From positions 124,001 to 188,000 of the forward strand of contig JAJVIM010000020.1 in assembly GCA_022071955.1 (NCBI GenBank): a stretch of 64,000 nt of DNA, in the 5' to 3' direction. Positions 15,230 to 23,572 of this stretch are shown here, piece after piece; position 1 is the first letter of the stretch, and each line of letters opens with the position of its first letter. The notes below the pieces were generated by a model, which saw only the letters and a program-made list of their open reading frames with translations, was not told the DNA's origin and searched no databases. A program made the position numbers and the translations under genes. The stretch comes from Anaerolineae bacterium (GTDB lineage Bacteria; Chloroflexota; Anaerolineae; 4572-78; J111).

Positions 15230-16198
15230 ATGAGCGATAAACATCCCGCAAGAGAAATTATGTCGCTGGCGGCCAACCCTGCCGGCCGCGCCCAGCGCCG
15301 GGCCAGAGCCGCCCGCGACTTTGAACAGGCGCATCGCTGGGCTTTTTTTCAGGATGCCTTCTCGCTGATTCGTTACCAACCGGCGAATTTGCTGCCGTTT
15401 GAGGTTGTCAGAGAAAAACTGCATTTGGGCACCAAATCTTATTTGGGGGTTCAGGAAATTCCTCTGGATCAAATTGTCGGGAGTGTGGGCCGGTACGAGG
15501 ATTTTACCCGAACCTTTATGCCCCGCAAAACTGACACACGCCCGCGCTGGGAAAACATTGGCAACCTGGCTGAAACGGGCGGCTGGCCGCCGATTGAAGT
15601 GTACAAAGTGAGCGACACCTACTTTGTGCGCGATGGCAACCATCGGGTGTCGGTGGCGCGGCAGTTGGGTATGGAGTCCATTGAGGCCGAAGTGTGGGAG
15701 TATCCCACCCGCGTGCCGCTGGAAACCGATGATGACCTGGCCGATTTGATTCTGCGCGAAGAGTATCTGGAATTTCTAGATGACACGCAGTTAGACCAGC
15801 GTCGGCCGGAGCAGTACATTGTGTTAACCCTGCCCGGCGGCTATTGGGAGCTGGAAGAATCGATTGCGGTGCATCGCCACTGGGCCGGCCTTGAGCGCGG
15901 CGTGGATATGCCCTGGCTCGATGCGGTAACGGATTGGTACGATACTATTTACCTGCCGCTGGTAACCAAAATTCAAAATGAAGATTTACTGTCGTTTTTT
16001 CCGGGGCGCACCGAAGCCGATTTGGTGGTGTGGGTGCTGCGCCACTGGGATAAGCTGGAACGCGATTACGGCGGCGAGGATATTCTCCCGGATGAAGTTG
16101 TTGAAGATTTTGCCGAGCGTGCTCGCAGCAATCCGCTGCGGCGGCTGATGGCCTGGTTTGAGCGCCGGATTATGGGCAAGCCGGTTGACCAGGAATAA
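15230..16198 (+). CDS. ParB/Srx-fold protein (DUF4032-like)
   Basis: A 322-residue protein with a ParB-like N-terminal fold: LGVQEIPLDQIVGSVGRYEDFTR, then WPPIEVYKVSDTYFVRDGNHRVSVARQLGM. The DGNHR element corresponds to the ParB/sulfiredoxin nucleotide-binding box. The same layout occurs in DUF4032-type proteins of actinobacteria and Chloroflexota. There is no ParB helix-turn-helix or parA nearby, so a segregation role is not supported. The C-terminal half is acidic, with no recognised domain. The reading frame continues upstream, but the ATG at 15230 follows GAGG and begins the conserved sequence. Confidence 0.75.
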   Translation: MSDKHPAREIMSLAANPAGRAQRRARAARDFEQAHRWAFFQDAFSLIRYQPANLLPFEVVREKLHLGTKSYLGVQEIPLDQIVGSVGRYEDFTRTFMPRKTDTRPRWENIGNLAETGGWPPIEVYKVSDTYFVRDGNHRVSVARQLGMESIEAEVWEYPTRVPLETDDDLADLILREEYLEFLDDTQLDQRRPEQYIVLTLPGGYWELEESIAVHRHWAGLERGVDMPWLDAVTDWYDTIYLPLVTKIQNEDLLSFFPGRTEADLVVWVLRHWDKLERDYGGEDILPDEVVEDFAERARSNPLRRLMAWFERRIMGKPVDQE

Positions 16199-16199
16199 A

Positions 16200-16230
16200 T
16201 TGACTGCGGCGGCACAGCCGCCGCAGTCAA
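16200..16230. terminator. Bidirectional terminator between ParB-like gene and potD
   Basis: A perfect 14-bp stem (TTGACTGCGGCGGC and its complement) around an ACA loop lies between convergent genes. CCCCTTTATTTT follows on the plus strand. Confidence 0.8.
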
Positions 16231-16242
16231 CCCCTTTATTTT

Positions 16243-17433
16243 CTACTGACTCTTTATCTCCGTCCACAGCCGGTCGTACACAAAAATGGTTTCGCCGAGT
16301 TGCTGCGCCCATTCCAGCTTGTCCATTACCTCTTTGGGCGGGTAAATGCTGGGATCATTCAGAATCGCTTCGTCCATATATTGATTGGCGGCGAGGTTGG
16401 GGTTGGCGTAGTAGGTGTAGTTGCTGACCGCGGCAATAACTTCTGGCTCCAGCAAGAAATTCATAAAGTGTTCGGCGGTGTATTTTTTGCTGCTGGTGGC
16501 CGTTACGCAAATGTTGTCCTGCCAGACCATCGCGCCCTCTTTGGGGATAACGTAACCCCACTGGCTGGTATCGCTGGCTTCGTCGTAGGTTTCCCAGTAG
16601 GCTTTGGCCGCGTCACCGCTCCAGGAATGGGACAGGGCCACTTCGCCGGGGATGAGCAGGCTGTCGTCGTAGTCTTCACTGTTGAAGGTTTTAATGTACG
16701 GTTTGATGGCCAAAATAGCGTTTTTGGCTTCTTCCAGTTTGGCCTCATCTTTTTCATTCAGCGAATACCCCAGATATTTGAGCGCCGCAGCCATCAATTC
16801 ACGCTGGTCGTTGAGCACGTTAATGCCGCCGGCGGCTTGCCACTTTTGAGCATTGGCCGGGTCAAACAGATCGGCCCAACTGGTGGGCGGCTCCAGACCA
16901 GAGTCAACTTTGTAGGCCAAACCGGTGGTGCCCCACTGGTAAGGCACGCAGTGAACATTGTTGGGGTCATAAGGGGCGTTCAAAAAGAAGGGGTCAATAT
17001 TTTTGAGGTTGGGGATGTTGTTTTTGTCAACCTCGGCCAGCATGCCCAGCTCGATCATCTGCGCTACCATGTAATCCGACGGAAAGATGACATCGTAGCC
17101 GGTAGCGCCGGCTTGCAGCTTGGCCAACAGGTCTTCGTTGCTGGCAAAGGTGTCGTAAATGATTTTTACGCCATACTTTTCCTCATATTGCGTCAGCAGC
17201 GATTCATCGATGTAATCACCCCAGTTGTACACGCTCAATTCTTTGGCCAGTTCCGGCTGGCCGCTGCTTTCCGCCGCCGGCTGCTCACTGCTGGTTTGAG
17301 CTGCTGGCTGCTCGCTGCTGGCCGCCCCTTGCGCGGGTGCTGTGTCGGTGGCCGGCACAGCCGCTCCACCGCAGGCGCTGATGACCAAACTAAAAACGAC
17401 AAGCAGTGCGAAAAAAATAGTTTTTTTAGACAT
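16243..17433 (-). CDS. potD: Polyamine ABC transporter substrate-binding lipoprotein (PotD-like)
   Basis: A 396-residue type II solute-binding protein. The lipobox VISAC makes Cys21 the lipid anchor. A Ser/Gln/Ala-rich linker follows. LSVYNWGDYIDESLLTQYEEKYGVKIIYDTF is the classic PotD/PotF opening. GYDVIFPSDYMVAQMIELG, YQWGTTGLAYK and LSHSWSGDAAKA line the ligand cleft. Spermidine or putrescine is the likely ligand, but fine specificity is not readable. It is the last gene of the potA-potB-potC-potD set, 86 bp after potC. Confidence 0.93.
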   Translation of the reverse strand: MSKKTIFFALLVVFSLVISACGGAAVPATDTAPAQGAASSEQPAAQTSSEQPAAESSGQPELAKELSVYNWGDYIDESLLTQYEEKYGVKIIYDTFASNEDLLAKLQAGATGYDVIFPSDYMVAQMIELGMLAEVDKNNIPNLKNIDPFFLNAPYDPNNVHCVPYQWGTTGLAYKVDSGLEPPTSWADLFDPANAQKWQAAGGINVLNDQRELMAAALKYLGYSLNEKDEAKLEEAKNAILAIKPYIKTFNSEDYDDSLLIPGEVALSHSWSGDAAKAYWETYDEASDTSQWGYVIPKEGAMVWQDNICVTATSSKKYTAEHFMNFLLEPEVIAAVSNYTYYANPNLAANQYMDEAILNDPSIYPPKEVMDKLEWAQQLGETIFVYDRLWTEIKSQ

Positions 17434-17519
17434 TTTCTCCTCCGAAAAATTTTACAACTAACTTTGAAACGCCGATATGCCGGCGGGAAAAATGAAGTGT
17501 GCTGCGTTGCCTACATTTT

Positions 17520-18542
17520 TTAACTCCTCCTTTGCAAAAATTGTGACAGCAAAACCAGGCCGATGGAAAACAGCAGCATCAGCGTGGTTAAGGCGTTAAT
17601 ATCCGGTTCGACGCCAAATTTGACCTGGCTGTAAACCAGCAGTGGCAGTGTGGTTGAACCAGGGCCGGATACAAAAAAGGTGATCACAAAATCATCCAGC
17701 GACAGGGTGAATGCCAGCAGCGCCCCGCTGATAATGCCCGGCATCAGCAGCGGCATGGTCACCCGCCGAAAGGTGTGCCATTCGTTGGCGCCCAAATCGC
17801 GCGCGGCCATTTCCAGGTTGGGGTCCATGTCGATGAGCCGGGCGCGGACAATGGTGGCCACAAAAGAAATGTTGAAGGCTACGTGGGCAATGATAATGGT
17901 GGGCAGCCCCAACCCCCAAATGATGCCAAACAGGGATTTGACCATGTTGAACGCAATCACAAAAAACAGCAGCGTGGCCAGGGCAATGACTATATCAGGA
18001 ATGATGATGGGCATGTACAACACGGCGTCAAACGGCAGCTTCAGCCGAAAATTGTGCCGTTCCATGGCCAGCGATACCATTGTGCCAATGATCGTTGAGA
18101 TGATGGTTGAAACCACGGTGACTATCATGGTGTTACGAAACGCGCGCAGAACCGCCTCGTTGTCAACCAGGCTCAAATACCAGCGCAGGCTAAACCCTTC
18201 CCACACGGTTGGCACTTTGCCGGCGTTGAATGAAAAAAATATGAGCGCCAAAATGGGAATATAGAAAAAGGCAAACACTAAAATGGCGTTGGCTACCAAA
18301 AACTGCTGGCCAATGGCAATGCCGGTAGCCGTTTTGATGGCGCGCACGCCCCACACCGTGCTGCCCACAAAAATGATCGCGCCGGCCACAATCAGGGCGT
18401 AGCTGGAAAGCTGATGCAGGTTGAGCAGCCCATAGCCGATCATCGCTGCGCCAGTCATGGCCACAATAAATGTGAGCGTGCCAATCAGGTAGGCCGGGGT
18501 TTTGCTGCGTTCTTCGGGTGCGTAGCTTATCGATGTGCTCAT
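17520..18542 (-). CDS. potC: Polyamine ABC transporter permease PotC, N-terminally extended
   Basis: A 340-residue inner-membrane permease. The core (LVANAILVFAFFYIPILALIFFSFNAG onward, with AARDLGANEWHTFRRVTMPLLMPGIISG as the EAA loop that docks on PotA) is standard. The first 75 or so residues are extra: two hydrophobic segments (LIGTLTFIVAMTGAAMIGYGLL, and SSYALIVAGAIIFVGSTVWGV) precede the usual first helix. Typical PotC proteins are 260-280 residues. It lies 8 bp after potB. Confidence 0.93.
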   Translation of the reverse strand: MSTSISYAPEERSKTPAYLIGTLTFIVAMTGAAMIGYGLLNLHQLSSYALIVAGAIIFVGSTVWGVRAIKTATGIAIGQQFLVANAILVFAFFYIPILALIFFSFNAGKVPTVWEGFSLRWYLSLVDNEAVLRAFRNTMIVTVVSTIISTIIGTMVSLAMERHNFRLKLPFDAVLYMPIIIPDIVIALATLLFFVIAFNMVKSLFGIIWGLGLPTIIIAHVAFNISFVATIVRARLIDMDPNLEMAARDLGANEWHTFRRVTMPLLMPGIISGALLAFTLSLDDFVITFFVSGPGSTTLPLLVYSQVKFGVEPDINALTTLMLLFSIGLVLLSQFLQRRS

Positions 18543-18550
18543 GTTGCCCC

Positions 18551-19405
18551 CTAAGCCAGCCGGCCGCCGCCGGAGCGAAAGTACAGCAGCGTCGCGGCCA
18601 AAACCATCACCATTAAAATGATGCCCAACGCCGACCCAAACGGCCAGTCGCGCACGGTCATAAATTGCTGCTGGAGCAGGTTGCCAATTAAAAAGGTGTT
18701 GCCGCCACCCATCAAATCCGGGGTAACATAGGCCCCCAGCGTGGGAATAAAGGTGATGATAGCCGCCGCCACCACGCCGGGCATGGTCAGCGGCAAAATA
18801 ACCCGCAGAAACACCTTAACGTTGTTTGCGCCCAAATCCTGCGCGGCCTGCACAAAGTTAAAATCAAGCTGCTCGATGGAAGCGTACAGCGGCAGCACGG
18901 CAAAGGGCAGGTAACCGTACACCAGGCCAATCATCACTGCGGATTCGGTGAACATAATTTGCAGCGGCTGGCTGATCACGCCCAACCCCACCAAAATGTT
19001 GTTGATCAGGCCGGAGTCGCGCAGAATAAAAATGAGGGCGTAGGTTCGCACCAAAAAGTTGGTCCAAAAGGGTACCATCACCAAAAAGATCAAAATGTTT
19101 TGCCGCCGGGGTGTTTGACGGGCAATGTAAAAGGCAAACGGATAGGCAATTGCCAGGCAAATGGCTGTATTCAAAATGGCCAGCCACAACGATTTCCACA
19201 AAATTTTCAGGTAGATGGGCGTGGTGACCACCCGCAGATAGTTATCCAGGTTAAATGTGTAGTCAACCACACCCAGCAGCGACCGTTTGCTGAAGCTGAC
19301 CACCAGCACAATCACCAGCGGGGCCACAAAAAAGAGCAGCAGCCAAAAGGCGGCCGGCGAAAGTAACAAGGCCAAAAGATTTCTGTTTTGCCGTGTGGCT
19401 TGCAT
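18551..19405 (-). CDS. potB: Polyamine ABC transporter permease PotB
   Basis: A 284-residue permease with about six helices. LLSPAAFWLLLFFVAPLVIVLVVSFSKR opens it. The EAA loop QAAQDLGANNVKVFLRVILPLTMPGVVAA contacts the ATPase. Length and motif order are as usual for PotB/PotH. It sits between potA (12 bp upstream) and potC (8 bp downstream) in one operon and should form the heteromeric channel with PotC. Confidence 0.93.
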   Translation of the reverse strand: MQATRQNRNLLALLLSPAAFWLLLFFVAPLVIVLVVSFSKRSLLGVVDYTFNLDNYLRVVTTPIYLKILWKSLWLAILNTAICLAIAYPFAFYIARQTPRRQNILIFLVMVPFWTNFLVRTYALIFILRDSGLINNILVGLGVISQPLQIMFTESAVMIGLVYGYLPFAVLPLYASIEQLDFNFVQAAQDLGANNVKVFLRVILPLTMPGVVAAAIITFIPTLGAYVTPDLMGGGNTFLIGNLLQQQFMTVRDWPFGSALGIILMVMVLAATLLYFRSGGGRLA

Positions 19406-19417
19406 GGCTCGCTCCTG

Positions 19418-20515
19418 TTAGCTGGTTAAAACCAGGGCGCTGTCGGTGGCCCAGGTGAGCAGTACGGGATCGTGGCGTTTAAAGAGACGGTTGGCGTGCA
19501 GGTTGTCGCCCGCGTTTTGCACTCGCACCACCACATCATAGGCGTCGGCCACACGGACGGTGTAGCGCGTATCGGTGCCAATGTAAATGGCCTCCTCAAC
19601 CACCGCCGGAATGTGGGTTACATCGACAGTACCGGCGTGCGCCGGCTGGATGCTGATTTTTTCCGGCCGGATGGCCAGCGTGGCCGGCTGCCCCGGCTGC
19701 ACTTCTACCTGGGCGCGGCCTCCGGCTTTGATGCCGTTTTTCAGGCTGAGCACGGTTTGGCTGGCGTTGCATTCGGCCACTTCGCCATCAATAAAATTGG
19801 TTTCGCCAATAAAATCGGCCACAAAACGGTTGAGCGGCCGCTCGTAAATTTCAATCGGTTCGCCCACCTGCTGCACCAGGCCATCGCTCATCACGGCAAT
19901 TCTATCAGACATAGTGATGGCTTCTTCCTGATCATGGGTAACAAAAATAAAGGTGATGCCTACCTGGCGTTGCAGCTCTTTTAGCTCAAATTGCATGGCC
20001 TTGCGCAGCTTTAAATCCAGCGCGCTCAGCGGTTCATCGAGCAAGAGCACCTGCGGCCGGTTAACCAGCGCCCGGGCCAGGGCAATGCGCTGCTGCTGCC
20101 CGCCCGAAAGCTGGCGCGGTTTGCGGTCGGCCAGTTGTGGCAGCCGAACCATTTCCAGCGCTTCCATCACCCTTGTTTTGAGATCGGATTTGGCCACTTT
20201 CTTCATTTCCAGGCCAAAGGCCACATTGTCAAAAATGCTCATGTGCGGAAAGAGGGCGTAATTTTGAAAAACCGTGTTCACCGGCCGTTTGTAGGCCGGC
20301 GTTTCGCCCATCACCTCGCCGCGAATTTTAATCTGGCCCCGGGTGGGCAGTTCAAAACCGGCAATCAGCCGCAGACACGTGGTTTTGCCGCAGCCGCTCG
20401 GCCCCAGCAGCGAGAAAAACTCGCCATCCTGAATTTTGAGCGACACGTTTTCAACAGCAACAAAATCGCCAAACATTTTTGTGACGTTCATCAGTTCAAC
20501 ATCAACGTCAGGCAC
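19418..20515 (-). CDS. potA: Polyamine ABC transporter ATPase PotA
   Basis: A 365-residue ATPase. Walker A is GPSGCGKTTCLRL, the Q-loop is VFQNYALFPHMSIFDNVAFGL, the signature is LSGGQQQRIALARALV, Walker B is VLLLDEPLSALD, and the switch His is in FVTHDQEEA. A C-terminal TOBE domain begins near residue 240. The start is GTG, with AAAGGAG nine bases upstream. It leads the potABCD operon. Its promoter is about 255 bp upstream, so the leader is long. Confidence 0.95.
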   Translation of the reverse strand: MPDVDVELMNVTKMFGDFVAVENVSLKIQDGEFFSLLGPSGCGKTTCLRLIAGFELPTRGQIKIRGEVMGETPAYKRPVNTVFQNYALFPHMSIFDNVAFGLEMKKVAKSDLKTRVMEALEMVRLPQLADRKPRQLSGGQQQRIALARALVNRPQVLLLDEPLSALDLKLRKAMQFELKELQRQVGITFIFVTHDQEEAITMSDRIAVMSDGLVQQVGEPIEIYERPLNRFVADFIGETNFIDGEVAECNASQTVLSLKNGIKAGGRAQVEVQPGQPATLAIRPEKISIQPAHAGTVDVTHIPAVVEEAIYIGTDTRYTVRVADAYDVVVRVQNAGDNLHANRLFKRHDPVLLTWATDSALVLTS

Positions 20516-20762
20516 AGTGAAAGTCTCCTTTCAAACAGGGGTGAGTTGGCTTTAGATTTTCTGAATTTTGGTAACAACAGAAAACATCTGGTAAAGATAC
20601 CAGTGGATACGCTTGCAGTTTGCTGAACAGCCCCGGCCATGCGTATATGCACGCCGGTAAACCTGGTTTTCTGGCTCGCCAGTATCACAACAGGGTGATC
20701 ATCGAGCGTAGGAGGTGGGGAAAAAGGGTAAATTAGATGAAAGGCCGGCCGCAGCAGACCTT
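20516..20762 (-). other. Long untranslated leader of potA
   Basis: About 248 nt separate the inferred start of transcription from the potA GTG, with no supported gene. On the RNA strand several short stems are possible: ATCAC/GTGAT, CTGG/CCAG, and GCGT/ACGC inside a CCGG/CCGG pair. I could not match it to a known riboswitch. It may be a plain leader. Confidence 0.4.
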
Positions 20763-20769
20763 AGAACTT

Positions 20770-20798
20770 ATAATAGATAAAAAGCAAAAAAAGGTCAA
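20770..20798 (-). promoter_or_regulatory. Promoter of the potABCD operon
   Basis: On the minus strand: TTGACC (20793-20798), a 17-bp spacer rich in T, and TATTAT (20770-20775). It lies between the SMR gene terminator and potA. Confidence 0.65.
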
Positions 20799-20814
20799 TT
20801 TAGGGGAAGAGGGT

Positions 20815-20875
20815 ATTTTTAGGGTGCGACAGCGTTGCCGCACCCTAAAAATGTTTTTACTCCCGGATTCGGGAG
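20815..20875 (-). terminator. Two consecutive hairpins after the SMR gene
   Basis: A 14-bp stem (ATTTTTAGGGTGCG with its complement, 10-nt loop, 20815-20852) is followed by a CTCCCG/CGGGAG hairpin (20860-20875). They close the lrp-SMR transcript and insulate the potA promoter. A T run on each side of the first stem makes it bidirectional. Confidence 0.7.
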
Positions 20876-20906
20876 CAAAGGTAACTGTGGGGGTGAGCGG
20901 AGGAGT

Positions 20907-21242
20907 TCACAGTTTAACGCTGAGCAAAACCACGCCCAGCAGCGTTAGCCCCACGCCGACCAACTGCCCCCACGATAGAAACTCGTTGAACAGCCAGTAG
21001 CCGGCAATGGCCAGGCCGATGGTGGCGGCGCCAATCCACAGCGCAAAAACTACCGCCAGTTCACCCCGGCGAAGCATCAGGGCAAACAACCCCACGGCAA
21101 TGGTATAGGCCGTAAGGCCAATGCCCAACCCCAGCCAGCGATCAGTTTCTGCCCACCATTTGAGCGCCAGATCACCGGTGATTTCTAATACGGCCGAACC
21201 AAACAGCAATCCCCATAAAATCCAATCTATTGAACGGAACAT
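20907..21242 (-). CDS. Small multidrug resistance (SMR) family transporter, MdtI-like
   Basis: A 111-residue protein with four transmembrane helices. The conserved membrane-buried Glu of SMR proteins is in SAVLEITGDLALKW in helix 1. AVVFALWIGAATIGLAIAGYWLFNE and GLTLLGVVLLSVKL resemble the spermidine-export subunit MdtI more than EmrE. SMR proteins exchange cationic compounds for protons. Placement between potABCD and an aminotransferase/agmatinase set supports polyamine or guanidinium-type export (inference). It starts 18 bp after the Lrp-type regulator stop, on the same transcript. Confidence 0.82.
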   Translation of the reverse strand: MFRSIDWILWGLLFGSAVLEITGDLALKWWAETDRWLGLGIGLTAYTIAVGLFALMLRRGELAVVFALWIGAATIGLAIAGYWLFNEFLSWGQLVGVGLTLLGVVLLSVKL

Positions 21243-21260
21243 TAGCTCTTTTCCTGTTGG

Positions 21261-21749
21261 TTACAGGTCGAGCGGTCCGTTATCAAACACCTCTTTTACC
21301 ACTGAACAATAAATAGATGTTTCAAGGTAAAGAACCTGCGGCATATCTTGCAGGGTTGTTATCACGTCCAGTAAATGAGTATTGTTGCTGCAAATCACCT
21401 CTACCAGCAGGTCGAACCGCCCGGCACAAATTATCAAATAGGTTACTTCATCAAGCTTGGCAATCTCGTTGGCTACCGCCCGATGTTCGCCGTTATTCAG
21501 CTTGATGCCGATGCTGGCCATGACCCGTTGGCGTGATTTTAGCGGGTTCAACACGCCAATAATCCGTAAAATACCCTGTTCCACTAACCGATTGGTCCTG
21601 TCCCGAACAGTGCTCGACGGGACGCCAATTTCATCGCCTATTTTAGTAAACGATTCGCGGCCATTGCGCTGCATATAGGTGATGATCTTACGGTCAACGT
21701 CATCCAAATCTTCAATCGTTGGTGCGGCACTTCTGGTTACGGGTTTCAT
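21261..21749 (-). CDS. Lrp/AsnC-family transcriptional regulator
   Basis: A 162-residue regulator. The N-terminal helix-turn-helix is LDDVDRKIITYMQRNGRESFTKIGDEIGVPSSTVRDRTNRL. The C-terminal RAM domain (VTYLIICAGRFDLLVEVICSNNTHLLDVI) senses small molecules, usually amino acids. The frame runs 26 codons further upstream, but ATG 21749 is preceded by AAGGAGG with good spacing and by the expected domain start. It is divergent from a class III aminotransferase gene and followed by the SMR exporter. Both are likely targets, through the palindrome at 22106. Confidence 0.92.
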   Translation of the reverse strand: MKPVTRSAAPTIEDLDDVDRKIITYMQRNGRESFTKIGDEIGVPSSTVRDRTNRLVEQGILRIIGVLNPLKSRQRVMASIGIKLNNGEHRAVANEIAKLDEVTYLIICAGRFDLLVEVICSNNTHLLDVITTLQDMPQVLYLETSIYCSVVKEVFDNGPLDL

Positions 21750-21816
21750 TCCAGCATCCTCCTTGCAGAATAGGCGTGCTGATAGCCTATTCTTTACTAA
21801 AGTGTGACGGGCGTAG

Positions 21817-21999
21817 CTAATGCACAACCCCTTTACGCATAACTCGGGTCAGGCCATTCAATATTCTGTAGCCCAATATCCTTAAATACTTGCCGCTTCG
21901 GTCGGCGCGCTGCCGGTGCGAGGCCAGGCACACCCAAATAAAAACCGAAACTTTGGGCCAGAAAAACTCGTCCTTCAACCGAAATGAATTGTCTACCAT
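21817..21999 (-). CDS. Possible 60-residue small protein or leader ORF
   Basis: A short frame lies between the minus-strand promoter at 22086-22114 and the Lrp gene, with AAAAAGGA ten bases before its ATG. The product is basic in its second half (SHRQRADRSGKYLRILGYRI). It matches nothing I know. If real it is the first cistron of the lrp-SMR transcript, and it could be a leader peptide. The rest of the 451-bp gap between lrp and the aminotransferase holds only the divergent promoters and operator. Confidence 0.3.
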   Translation of the reverse strand: MVDNSFRLKDEFFWPKVSVFIWVCLASHRQRADRSGKYLRILGYRILNGLTRVMRKGVVH

Positions 22000-22085
22000 A
22001 ATCTACCGTCCTTTTTCACGCAAAGTCAGGCTTCTGATTTTTCAGAATTAGACCTGGCAAGACGTTATCAGCGACGAATACAGAA

Positions 22086-22114
22086 AATTTACGCTGAACT
22101 GGCGAATTTGTCAA
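22086..22114 (-). promoter_or_regulatory. Promoter of the lrp-SMR transcript
   Basis: On the minus strand: a perfect TTGACA (22109-22114), a 17-bp spacer, and TAAATT (22086-22091). The -35 overlaps the palindrome at 22106-22119. Confidence 0.65.
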
Positions 22115-22119
22115 CAAAT
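22106..22119. promoter_or_regulatory. Candidate operator for the Lrp-type regulator
   Basis: A 14-bp palindrome ATTTGT-CA-ACAAAT, with 12 of 14 positions symmetric. It overlaps the -35 of the lrp promoter and lies 14 bp upstream of the aminotransferase -35. This placement suits autorepression together with control of the divergent gene. Confidence 0.5.
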
Positions 22120-22133
22120 GTCGCCGAAAATCG

Positions 22134-22162
22134 TTGACTTTGGGCAAAAGTCCGTGTATACT
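22134..22162 (+). promoter_or_regulatory. Promoter of the class III aminotransferase
   Basis: TTGACT (22134-22139), a 17-bp spacer and TATACT (22157-22162), 38 bp before the ATG. Confidence 0.75.
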
Positions 22163-22200
22163 GCCAGTAATCTACAGCATTCTTACCAAGGAGAAAAGTT

Positions 22201-23508
22201 ATGTTACGCAGGGACAAAGCACAACACATTTTTGACCGGGCAATGAAGGTATTGGCCAAAGGAGTCAGCTCTAATTTCAGATACTGGGGGCCGGAGGCTA
22301 CCCCTGTTCTGGCCCGGGGCAAGGGTGCTCGTGTGTGGGATGCTGATGGCAATGAGTTTATTGACTACCGGCTGGGTTGGGGGCCAATCATTTTGGGCCA
22401 CGCCGACGACCGGGTTAATGAAGCCGTCCGCATGGCCATTGACAACGGCACCACCTTTGCCGCCACCACCGAATTAGAGGTAACGGTGGCCGAAAAACTG
22501 GTGGCGATGATCCCTGGCATGGAAATGCTGCGTTTTACCAACACCGGCACCGAATCCACCATGCACGCTCTGCGCGTAGCTCGTGCTTTTACCGGACGCG
22601 AGAAATTTATCAAGTTTGAAGGAGCCTACCACGGCGCGCACGATTATGCCCTGTTCAGCACGGCCAGTTCGCCCATTGCGGCGATGGGGTCGCGGACCAG
22701 CCCTATTCCGGTGCAGAATGGCTCCGGTATTCCCCGCGGCATCCGCGAGTACGTGATTACCGTGCCATTTAACAATGTTGAGCATGTGGAGCGCGTGCTT
22801 AAAAGCCAGGGTAGCAATATTGCCGCCATGCTGCTGGAACCGTGCCTGGGCAATATTGCCGGGCTGGAGCCTGACCCTGACCTGCTGCCGCAACTGCGCA
22901 AATTGTGCGATGAATACGGCATCGTTTTGATTTTTGACGAGGTAAAAACCGGCTTCCGCCTGAGCAATGCCGGCGCGCGTGACACCTACGGTGTAATCCC
23001 CGATCTTTCAACCTACGCCAAGAGTCTGGGTAACGGTTTTCCGGTGGCGGCTTTTGGCGGCAAGCGCGAAATTATGGATATTATTGGCCCCGGCAGCGTT
23101 ACCCACGCCGGCACATTTGGCGCAAACGGGGTGGCGATGGCCGCCGCCAATGCGGTGCTCGATACGCTGGCGGAAAAGCCGGTGCTGGCCGATCTGGCCC
23201 GGCGCGGCCAGCGGCTCAAGAGTGGCCTCGATGAGGTGCTGAGCGAATACGGTGTGTCGCACCAAATGAGCGGTCACCCCAATATGCAAGGCTTCCTGAT
23301 CACCGAGAAACCCATCACCGACGTGCGCGGCCTGGCGCACCACGATGCGGCCATGTACGCCGCCATTTTGGATAATCTCTATCAGTTGGGGGTTTGGGCC
23401 GAGGATGACGCCCGCGAGCCGTGGTTCCTGTCTGTGGCCCACACCGATGAGATCATTGATGAAACGCTCAACAAGTTTGAGGACGCGGTCAAACTGGCGG
23501 TAAAATAG
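22201..23508 (+). CDS. Class III PLP-dependent aminotransferase (HemL-like)
   Basis: A 435-residue fold-type I enzyme. VWDADGNEFIDYRLGWGPIILGH and FTNTGTESTMHALRVARAFTGREKFIKFEGAYHG are family signatures. LIFDEVKTGFR carries the PLP-contacting Asp. Lys274 in TYAKSLGNGFPVAAFGG should form the Schiff base. It resembles glutamate-1-semialdehyde aminomutase in layout. A haem role is not supported by context: no hem genes are near, while an Lrp regulator, an SMR exporter and an agmatinase-family gene are. An amino-acid or polyamine aminotransferase is a reasonable guess. AAGGAG precedes the ATG. Confidence 0.88.
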   Translation: MLRRDKAQHIFDRAMKVLAKGVSSNFRYWGPEATPVLARGKGARVWDADGNEFIDYRLGWGPIILGHADDRVNEAVRMAIDNGTTFAATTELEVTVAEKLVAMIPGMEMLRFTNTGTESTMHALRVARAFTGREKFIKFEGAYHGAHDYALFSTASSPIAAMGSRTSPIPVQNGSGIPRGIREYVITVPFNNVEHVERVLKSQGSNIAAMLLEPCLGNIAGLEPDPDLLPQLRKLCDEYGIVLIFDEVKTGFRLSNAGARDTYGVIPDLSTYAKSLGNGFPVAAFGGKREIMDIIGPGSVTHAGTFGANGVAMAAANAVLDTLAEKPVLADLARRGQRLKSGLDEVLSEYGVSHQMSGHPNMQGFLITEKPITDVRGLAHHDAAMYAAILDNLYQLGVWAEDDAREPWFLSVAHTDEIIDETLNKFEDAVKLAVK

Positions 23509-23572
23509 CGGGTCGTGGGGTAGCGGACCGGTGTGGTCCATTTCTGTGATACTGCAACGAGAATAAAAATTG

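Noticed and set aside
15230..16198. A chromosome-partition (ParB) role for the ParB-like protein
   Set aside because: There is no parA, no helix-turn-helix domain and no parS-like site. Only the small ParB/Srx fold is shared.
16300..17523. A 407-codon plus-strand frame opposite potD
   Set aside because: potD on the minus strand has a lipobox and family motifs. The antisense product has no recognisable domain.
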